Positions 1-5,148 of a stretch of DNA of 5,148 nt are shown one piece after another. The notes under the pieces were generated by a model. The model was given only the letters and a program-made list of their open reading frames with translations, had not been told where the DNA came from and did not search any database. A program made the position numbers and the translations under genes. Position 1 is the first letter of the stretch. Each line of letters opens with the position of its first letter. This DNA comes from Methanothrix sp. (GTDB lineage: Archaea; Halobacteriota; Methanosarcinia; Methanotrichales; Methanotrichaceae), in assembly GCA_028679775.1 (NCBI GenBank), contig JAJRAX010000192.1:1-5148 (forward strand), read 5' to 3'.

Positions 1-58
1 CAACCAAAGCCTTACCAAAAAACTATTTAGGTTAGATATCAATTCACACGTCCAACTT

Positions 59-64
59 AAGGTG
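59..64 (+). promoter_or_regulatory. Ribosome binding site of hsdM
   Basis: AAGGTG lies 7 bases before the ATG at 72 and differs from AAGGAG at one position, which supports that start. The rest of the short leader (1-58) is AT-rich, but I see no convincing -35/-10 pair or archaeal box A/BRE pair, so the promoter may lie to the left of the window. Confidence 0.6.
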
Positions 65-71
65 CAGGTCA

Positions 72-1637
72 ATGGCGAAAGGCAGACGCAGCAACAATTC
101 AAAGAGCAACGGCGCTACCCTCGGTTTCGAGGCCACCCTCTGGGCAGCCGCCGATAAGCTCCGCAACAACATGGACGCCGCAGAATACAAGCACGTCGTC
201 CTGGGCCTCATATTCCTGAAGTACATCTCCGACGCCTTTGAAGAGAGGCACGCCCAGCTCCTAAAAGAAGTAGACCAGGGCGCAGATCCCGAAGATCCGG
301 ATGAGTACCGGGCAGATAACATCTTCTGGGTGCCCAAAGAGGCCCGCTGGTCCTTCCTACAGGCCAACGCCAAGCAGCCCACCATAGGTAAGTTCGTGGA
401 TGATGCCATGATAGCCATCGAGAGAGATAACCGCTCTCTCAAGAGTGTCCTACCCAAAGACTATGCCCGGCCTGCCCTGGATAAGCAGCAACTTGGAGAA
501 CTGATCGATCTTATAGCAAACATTGGCCTTGGCGACGCGGAAAACCGCTCCAAGGACATCCTGGGAAGAGTTTATGAATACTTCCTGGGCCAGTTCGCCT
601 CTGCAGAAGGCAAGAAGGGCGGGCAGTTCTACACCCCTCGATGCGTGGTTCGAGTGCTGGTTGAGATGCTGGCACCCTATAAAGGTAGGATCTTTGACCC
701 CTGCTGCGGCTCTGGTGGCATGTTCGTTCAGAGCGAGAAGTTCGTGAAAGATCATCAGGGACACTTGGGTGATATCAGCATCTTCGGCCAAGAATCCAAC
801 CCCACCACCTGGAAGCTGGCCAAGATGAACCTGGCCATCAGAGGGATCGACAACAACCTCGGCCCAGAGCACGCCGACAGCTTCCACCGGGACCTGCACA
901 AGGACCTGAGAGCTGACTTTATCCTGGCCAATCCGCCATTCAACAGTAGCGACTGGGGCGGGGAGCGCCTGCGAGAGGACGTGCGCTGGAAATACGGCAT
1001 GCCGCCGGTGGGCAACGCCAACTTCGCCTGGGTGCAGCACTTCATTTATCACCTGGCACCTTCGGGCATAGCCGGGTTCGTCCTGGCCAATGGCTCCATG
1101 TCTTCCAACCAGTCAGGTGAGGGCGAGATCCGCAAGAACATCATCGAGGCAGACCTGGTGGACTGCATGGTGGCTCTGCCAGGGCAGCTCTTTTACTCCA
1201 CACAGATTCCGGCCTGCCTGTGGTTCTTGGCAAGGGACAGGAAGAATGGAAGGTTTAGGGATCGCAGGGGTGAGACACTGTTCATCGATGCCCGGAAGAT
1301 GGGGGTGCTCATCGACAGGGTGCACCGGGAGCTAACAGCGGAGGATATTGCCAAGATTGCTGCAACCTATCACGCCTGGAGAAATGATTCCGGGGCGAGT
1401 CCGTATGAAGATGTGCCAGGATTCTGCAAGAGCGCCAAAGTCGAGGAGATTAAGAAGAACGGCCATGTGCTAACGCCCGGACGGTATGTTGGGGCTGAAG
1501 CGGTGGAGGACAACGGCGAGCCCTTCGAGGAGAAGATGCAAAGGCTGACCGCGAAGCTTGGGCAGCAGTTCCATGAATCGGCGCGGCTAGAGGAAGAAAT
1601 TCGGGCAAACTTGAAGGGGATGGAATTCAGAATATGA
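72..1637 (+). CDS. hsdM: Type I restriction-modification system, DNA methyltransferase subunit HsdM
   Basis: This is the modification subunit of a type I system. Two copies with one HsdS form an N6-adenine methyltransferase that uses S-adenosylmethionine, and the complex also recruits HsdR. The 521-residue length is normal for the family. Residues about 17-160 form the helical HsdM N-terminal domain ([14 protein letters not shown], then the hydrophobic [16 protein letters not shown]). FYTPR at 186-190 marks the entry to the methylase domain. The SAM-binding motif I is DPCCGSGGM at 209-217, and the catalytic motif IV is NPPF at 287-290, preceded by ILA. The C-terminal part (about 440-521) is charged and helical, as expected for contact with HsdS. 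The ATG at 72 has a well-placed AAGGTG. The stop overlaps the hsdS start in ATGA, so the two are probably coupled. All key motifs are intact. It does not resemble the EcoKI-type HsdM as I remember it, and I do not assign a type I subfamily. Confidence 0.97.
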   Translation: MAKGRRSNNSKSNGATLGFEATLWAAADKLRNNMDAAEYKHVVLGLIFLKYISDAFEERHAQLLKEVDQGADPEDPDEYRADNIFWVPKEARWSFLQANAKQPTIGKFVDDAMIAIERDNRSLKSVLPKDYARPALDKQQLGELIDLIANIGLGDAENRSKDILGRVYEYFLGQFASAEGKKGGQFYTPRCVVRVLVEMLAPYKGRIFDPCCGSGGMFVQSEKFVKDHQGHLGDISIFGQESNPTTWKLAKMNLAIRGIDNNLGPEHADSFHRDLHKDLRADFILANPPFNSSDWGGERLREDVRWKYGMPPVGNANFAWVQHFIYHLAPSGIAGFVLANGSMSSNQSGEGEIRKNIIEADLVDCMVALPGQLFYSTQIPACLWFLARDRKNGRFRDRRGETLFIDARKMGVLIDRVHRELTAEDIAKIAATYHAWRNDSGASPYEDVPGFCKSAKVEEIKKNGHVLTPGRYVGAEAVEDNGEPFEEKMQRLTAKLGQQFHESARLEEEIRANLKGMEFRI

Positions 1638-2989
1638 CTGGTTATACCAATCCTGTGCCTATCGGCGATATCCCAGAAGGTTGGAAGATACAATCTATCG
1701 ATTCATTATGCCGAAACATTACAAGTGGCGGAACTCCATTACGAAGTATTTCAAGATTTTATCAAAATGGTACTATAAAATGGATTAAGACAAAAGAGCT
1801 TAAAGACTGGTATATTGATGATTCTGAAGAGAAAATAACCGAAGAAGCACTGGAAGAATCTTCTGCAAAATTGTTTCCTCCAAACACAGTCCTGATGGCA
1901 ATGTATGGGGATGGAAGAACTATCACAAGCCTTGGGATTCTTCGAACTGAATCTGCAACAAACCAAGCATGTTGCGCTCTTATAGCAAATCCCGATGTCT
2001 GTTATCATCTTTACCTATTTTATTCCTTAAAATATCATAGAGCTGATTTCATACAACTTGCAACAGGAGGAGCTCAGAGAAATCTTAGCGGGACTTTAAT
2101 TCGCAATTTCGCTATTAGGGTCCCTCCACTCGTCGAACAGCACGCCATCGCTCGCATCCTCAGCTCCCTGGACGATAAGATCGAGCTTAACCGCCGCATG
2201 AACGAGACCCTGGAGGCCATGGCCCGCGCCATCTTCAAGTCCTGGTTCGTGGACTTCGATCCCGTGCGAGCTAAGACCGAGGGCCGGGGGCCTGTGGGCA
2301 TGGATGCTGAGACGGCGGCGCTCTTTCCTGACAGCTTCGAGGAGACGGAACTGGGGATGGTGCCGAGAAGGTGGAAAGTCGGTAGCTTTGATGAAACGAT
2401 TGATTTGATCGGCGGAGGGACTCCTAAGACATCAGTGCCAGAATACTGGAATGGAGATATCCATTGGTTTTCTATCGTTGATGCTCCTGAAAATAGCAAT
2501 GTCTTCGTTATCGACACCGAGAAGAAGATTACTAAACGCGGGCTTGAGGGATCATCTACAAGGCTGTTGTCGAAAGGTACCACGATCATTACTGCCAGAG
2601 GGACAGTCGGAAAGTGCGCTCTTGTGGGCAATCCGATGACCATGAACCAGTCTTGTTATGGCGTCCATGCCAGGGATCAACGAGGTGATTATTTCATTTA
2701 TTTTGCCCTTAGGAATCTCGTATCCGAGTTGCGACGGAGTACCCACGGTTCTGTTTTTGATACGATCACCAGTGAGACGTTTAAGTCGGTTCAGACTGTT
2801 ATTGTTCCTGTTGAGTTGACTCGCATATTCGATAAAAAAATCTCGTCATTTATGGAGCGAATTCTTTCCAGCTTGCGGGAATCAGAAACTCTTGTTCTCC
2901 TTCGAAATGCGCTATTGCCGAAGTTGTTATCAGGTGAGATTAGGTTAAAAGATTCTGGGATGTCAAATGAGGCGAATCAATGGACATAA
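1634..2989 (+). CDS. hsdS: Type I restriction-modification system, specificity subunit HsdS
   Basis: HsdS reads the split DNA target and holds the complex together. The 451-residue length is normal for a full two-domain subunit. The first recognition domain spans about residues 8-163, with SGGTP at 31-35. The central conserved region spans about 164-215, with PPLVEQ at 164-169, a helix containing [20 protein letters not shown], and [14 protein letters not shown] at 201-214. The second recognition domain spans about 235-395, with GGGTP at 260-264. The C-terminal helix and tail [12 protein letters not shown] (about 427-438) are the usual HsdS ending. The two recognition domains share the layout GGTP, Y, NG, I, W, so both belong to the same broad HsdS recognition-domain fold. 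The target itself cannot be read from sequence. The start is the ATG of an ATGA overlap with hsdM, and GGGGA-type purines upstream may help re-initiation. Composition changes sharply inside the gene, as expected of domain exchange. Confidence 0.96.
   Translation: MTGYTNPVPIGDIPEGWKIQSIDSLCRNITSGGTPLRSISRFYQNGTIKWIKTKELKDWYIDDSEEKITEEALEESSAKLFPPNTVLMAMYGDGRTITSLGILRTESATNQACCALIANPDVCYHLYLFYSLKYHRADFIQLATGGAQRNLSGTLIRNFAIRVPPLVEQHAIARILSSLDDKIELNRRMNETLEAMARAIFKSWFVDFDPVRAKTEGRGPVGMDAETAALFPDSFEETELGMVPRRWKVGSFDETIDLIGGGTPKTSVPEYWNGDIHWFSIVDAPENSNVFVIDTEKKITKRGLEGSSTRLLSKGTTIITARGTVGKCALVGNPMTMNQSCYGVHARDQRGDYFIYFALRNLVSELRRSTHGSVFDTITSETFKSVQTVIVPVELTRIFDKKISSFMERILSSLRESETLVLLRNALLPKLLSGEIRLKDSGMSNEANQWT
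1681..2118 (+). other. AT-rich block encoding the first HsdS recognition domain
   Basis: Hand counting gives 155 G+C in 1681-2100 (about 37%), with single 60-base lines as low as 27%. The next 240 bases (2101-2340), coding for the central conserved region, contain 147 G+C (about 61%). The change falls close to position 2117, just where the recognition domain ends and the PPLVEQ conserved segment begins. The block is therefore read as a recognition-domain cassette with a different history from the conserved scaffold of the same gene. Transfer by recombination is inferred, not shown. Confidence 0.6.
2969..2972 (+). promoter_or_regulatory. Ribosome binding site of the accessory nuclease gene
   Basis: GAGG sits inside the end of hsdS, 7 bases before the ATG at 2980. 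It supports a start that overlaps hsdS by 10 bases in another frame. Confidence 0.55.
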
Positions 2990-3945
2990 TCTTTCAATAT
3001 CCTCCGGATTTGATGCACCTACTAATTGATGCAATTCCTCGTCTCTGTCGATCCAAACGTGATGTTTTACTTTTCTTTAAAGGCGCAGGTGTGAGTTCAA
3101 CTCTGACGAATGACCTTGAGATTCAATTAAAAAAGGATCGAAATAATATAAGCAAGTACGAAATAGTCCGAACTGTGCTCACCAGACTCAATGAAAAAGG
3201 AGAATCAACTCTGAGGGAACGAAGAGAAATATTGAAATGCATCACGGAGTTTGAGAAGTTCTCAACTTGCTATCCTGAGGACCATTTAGCGGCAAAAGGC
3301 CTTGTTGCAGAGATCAGGGAACTAGTCAACGTTAAAGACTCATTCACGAGAATGAAAATCGAACATGAAGCAGAACAAAAGCAACGTCTTGTTGAGCAGC
3401 AGGCAAAAATAGAGAAAGAGCAGCGACGGAAAACAAAACTAGCTGCAGTAAAAAGTGATCTCTACGCTTTATTCAACGAGGGTAACTGCCAAAAGAGAGG
3501 TAAAGCCCTAGAAAGCATTCTTAATCGTCTTTTCGAAGCTAATGGAATCCTCATTCGTGAAGCATTCACCATAAACGGATCTCAAAGAGAGGGCATAGTT
3601 GAACAGATTGATGGTGCAGTTGAAATCAAAGGTGCAATATATCTCGTTGAGATGAAATGGTGGCATGAGCCATTGGGACCGCTCGAAGTATCTCAACACC
3701 TTGTGAGAATCCACTCTCGAGGACAAGCTCGTGGAATTATTATTTCTGAATCAGGTTATACGGGACCAGCCATTACTATATGCAAAGATGCGCTCAGAGA
3801 TACGGTGATCGTTCTCTGCAAATTGAAAGAAATTGTAATGCTGCTGGAGCATGAGAAGGATCTAAAAGCATTTTTCGATGCAAAAATAAATGCTGCAATC
3901 ATAGACAAAAATCCAATGGCAGAAATAAACCCAATGGAGCTTTGA
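2980..3945 (+). CDS. Mrr-like PD-(D/E)xK restriction endonuclease, accessory to the type I locus
   Basis: This is a 321-residue protein with three visible parts. Residues about 1-115 are probably mostly helical, rich in Leu and charged residues, and match no domain I can name with certainty. Residues about 119-160 are a Lys/Glu/Gln-rich predicted coiled coil. Residues about 165-290 form a nuclease domain of the Mrr class: E178 in the first helix (RGKALE), D211 in QIDG, E224-M-K226 in VEMKWW, and Q239 in SQHL, followed by [12 protein letters not shown]. These make a complete PD-(D/E)xK set, so DNA cleavage is likely. The substrate is unknown. Mrr relatives often cut modified DNA, but that is not shown here. 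The ATG overlaps the end of hsdS by 10 bases and has GAGG 7 bases upstream; hsdR starts 2 bases after the stop. GC is about 40%, well below hsdM and hsdR, suggesting separate acquisition. Accessory genes inside hsd operons are known (for example the Campylobacter rlo genes and prrC). It could add a second restriction activity, act in phage-triggered defence, or modulate the HsdR complex. Confidence 0.85.
   Translation: MDIIFQYPPDLMHLLIDAIPRLCRSKRDVLLFFKGAGVSSTLTNDLEIQLKKDRNNISKYEIVRTVLTRLNEKGESTLRERREILKCITEFEKFSTCYPEDHLAAKGLVAEIRELVNVKDSFTRMKIEHEAEQKQRLVEQQAKIEKEQRRKTKLAAVKSDLYALFNEGNCQKRGKALESILNRLFEANGILIREAFTINGSQREGIVEQIDGAVEIKGAIYLVEMKWWHEPLGPLEVSQHLVRIHSRGQARGIIISESGYTGPAITICKDALRDTVIVLCKLKEIVMLLEHEKDLKAFFDAKINAAIIDKNPMAEINPMEL
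3936..3939 (+). promoter_or_regulatory. Ribosome binding site that decides the TTG start of hsdR
   Basis: GGAG lies in the last codons of the accessory gene, 8 bases before the TTG at 3948. The other in-frame TTG (3942) is only 2 bases from GGAG, too close. The first in-frame ATG (4218) would remove 90 residues of the HsdR N-terminal domain. The TTG at 3948 is therefore the best start. Confidence 0.65.
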
Positions 3946-3947
3946 TC

Positions 3948-5148
3948 TTGACCATCACAGAATACCTCGTCGAAGAAGCCACCCGTTCTTGGCTTGCTTC
4001 TCTTGGCTACACCCTTATCTTCGGCCCAGACATCGCCCCAGAAGAGCCATCTGCCGAGCGTGAATCCTTCCAGGAAGTCCTCCTCACCCGCCGCCTCCAC
4101 GATGCCCTCCACCGTCTTAATCCCACCATCCCCGCCGATGCCCTGGAAGAAGCCCTCCGCAAAGCCACCCGCCCCGAATCCCCCTCGCTCCTTGTCAATA
4201 ACCGCGCCTTTCACCACATGCTCATCGACGGCGTAACCGTGGAGTACCAGCGCAAAGACGGCTCCATCGCCGGAGATCATGTCCGCCTGGTGGACTTCGA
4301 GAACCCAAAGAACAACGAGTTCCTTGCCGTCAACCAGTTCACCATTATTGAGGGCCAGCAAAACCGGCGACCGGATATCGTGATCTTCATAAACGGCCTG
4401 CCCCTGGCGGTAATCGAACTCAAGAACCCCGCCGACGAGGACGCCACTATCCAAACCGCCTTCCAGCAGCTGCAGACCTACAAGAACGACATCCCGTCAC
4501 TCTTCACCTACAACGAGATGCTCGTGATCTCCGACGGTTTGGAGGCCAGAGCCGGAACCTTAACCTCAGACTGGTCCCGGTTCATGCCCTGGAGAACTAT
4601 AGATGGAGATGAGATTGCGCCCAAGGGTAAACCGGAGCTTGAAGTGCTCATTAAAGGCATCTTCGAGAAGGGCCGCTTTCTCGACCTCATAAAGCACTTC
4701 ATAGTCTTCGAGGCCGATGGCGATAAGATCGCCAAGAAGATGGCCGCCTACCACCAGTACCACGCCGTAAACAAGGCCGTGGAATGCACCGCAAAGGCTA
4801 CCTCTCCTGGTGGAGACCGCAAGGCAGGTGTGATCTGGCACACCCAAGGGAGCGGCAAGAGCCTTTCCATGGCCTTCTACGCCGGCAAGATCATCGTCCA
4901 TCCGGCCATGCAAAACCCCACGCTTGTAGTCCTCAACGACCGGAACGATCTGGACGACCAGCTCTTCGACACATTCTCTGCTTGCCAGGACCTGCTCCGC
5001 CAAGCCCCAGTCCAGGCCGAGGACCGGGAGAGCCTAAAGAAGCTCCTCCAGGTAGCCTCCGGAGGCGTGATCTTCACCACCATACAGAAGTTCTCGCCCG
5101 AGGATGATATGGAGAAGTATCCTCTCCTCTCTGACCGCCGCAACATCG
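3948..5148 (+). CDS. hsdR: Type I restriction-modification system, restriction/translocase subunit HsdR (3' end beyond window)
   Basis: HsdR is the motor and nuclease of the type I complex. It pumps DNA past the bound complex using ATP and cuts unmethylated DNA far from the target. Only 400 codons are in the window; the family is usually about 1,000 residues. The N-terminal nuclease domain shows RRPD with D143, then E157-L-K159 in AVIELKNP, the PD-(D/E)xK core. The helicase part begins with a possible Q-motif (Q270 in YHQYHA), Walker A HTQGSGKS at 298-305, [13 protein letters not shown] at 327-339 (motif Ia region) and IFTTIQKF at 375-382. The window ends at LLSDRRNI, a few residues before the expected DEAH box. 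The start is TTG at 3948, supported by GGAG 8 bases upstream and by [14 protein letters not shown] sequence typical of the family's N-terminus; no ATG or GTG occurs in frame upstream before a stop at 3852. It follows the accessory gene by 2 bases. The reading frame is intact as far as seen, and GC is high, like hsdM. Confidence 0.96.
   Translation, partial: MTITEYLVEEATRSWLASLGYTLIFGPDIAPEEPSAERESFQEVLLTRRLHDALHRLNPTIPADALEEALRKATRPESPSLLVNNRAFHHMLIDGVTVEYQRKDGSIAGDHVRLVDFENPKNNEFLAVNQFTIIEGQQNRRPDIVIFINGLPLAVIELKNPADEDATIQTAFQQLQTYKNDIPSLFTYNEMLVISDGLEARAGTLTSDWSRFMPWRTIDGDEIAPKGKPELEVLIKGIFEKGRFLDLIKHFIVFEADGDKIAKKMAAYHQYHAVNKAVECTAKATSPGGDRKAGVIWHTQGSGKSLSMAFYAGKIIVHPAMQNPTLVVLNDRNDLDDQLFDTFSACQDLLRQAPVQAEDRESLKKLLQVASGGVIFTTIQKFSPEDDMEKYPLLSDRRNI

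Noticed and set aside
25..44. Possible promoter elements in the AT-rich leader (TATCAA at 37-42 as a -10-like site)
   Set aside because: Only 4 of 6 bases match the -10 consensus, there is no matching -35 site, and no clear archaeal TATA box with BRE is visible. AT-rich leaders give such matches by chance.
696..722. Double cysteine in HsdM motif I (DPCCGSGGM)
   Set aside because: It looked unusual beside the more familiar DPAAG/DPACG forms, but the CCGSGG form is common in this branch of HsdM proteins and keeps the glycine pattern.
450..1052. Antisense open frame of 200 codons inside hsdM
   Set aside because: hsdM has all methylase motifs in the same region on the + strand. The antisense product is low in recognisable structure and is a frame shadow.
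2074..2643. Antisense open frame of 189 codons inside hsdS
   Set aside because: It covers the GC-rich central region of hsdS, where stops are scarce on the other strand. No independent support.
3756..4454. Antisense open frame of 232 codons across the accessory gene/hsdR junction
   Set aside because: It lies opposite the well-supported hsdR N-terminal domain and the end of the accessory gene. Its protein shows no recognisable motif, and long antisense frames are expected opposite GC-rich genes.
4566..5003. Antisense open frame of 145 codons inside hsdR
   Set aside because: It overlaps the Walker A region of hsdR and has no ribosome site or family resemblance that I can see.
5100..5148. Apparent absence of the DEAH box in HsdR
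   Set aside because: The window ends at LLSDRRNI, a few residues before the box is expected. This is an edge effect, not a loss.

Overview
The window holds a four-gene type I restriction-modification locus, all on the + strand and packed head to tail: hsdM (72-1637), hsdS (1634-2989), an accessory Mrr-like nuclease gene (2980-3945), and the first 400 codons of hsdR (from 3948), which runs off the right edge. Junctions are tight: a 4-base ATGA overlap, a 10-base overlap and a 2-base gap. This points to one transcript with translational coupling. There is no tRNA, rRNA, CRISPR array, insertion sequence or terminator that I can support, and no stretch over 300 bases lacks a gene.

The organism cannot be fixed from this locus. 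Such loci move between bacteria and archaea. Shine-Dalgarno-like sites (AAGGTG, GAGG, GGAG) precede three of the genes. hsdM and hsdR are GC-rich (about 55-60% in hand-counted lines), with many C- or G-ending codons but also AGA/AGG and ATA. That is compatible with many mid-to-high-GC bacteria or methanogenic archaea, and I do not choose between them.

By family knowledge, HsdS carries two target-recognition domains and sets the sequence specificity. Two HsdM plus one HsdS form the N6-adenine methyltransferase. HsdR adds ATP-driven translocation and cleavage of unmodified DNA. The extra gene between hsdS and hsdR encodes a helical N-terminal region, a charged coiled coil and a PD-(D/E)xK domain of the Mrr type. 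The operon therefore carries a second predicted nuclease beside HsdR, and this is the most interesting item here.

Base composition is a clear mosaic. hsdM is GC-rich, the first HsdS recognition domain falls to about 37% GC, the central conserved part of hsdS rises to about 61%, the second recognition domain is about 45%, the accessory gene is about 40%, and hsdR is GC-rich again from its first codons. This fits swapping of recognition domains and a separate origin for the accessory gene.
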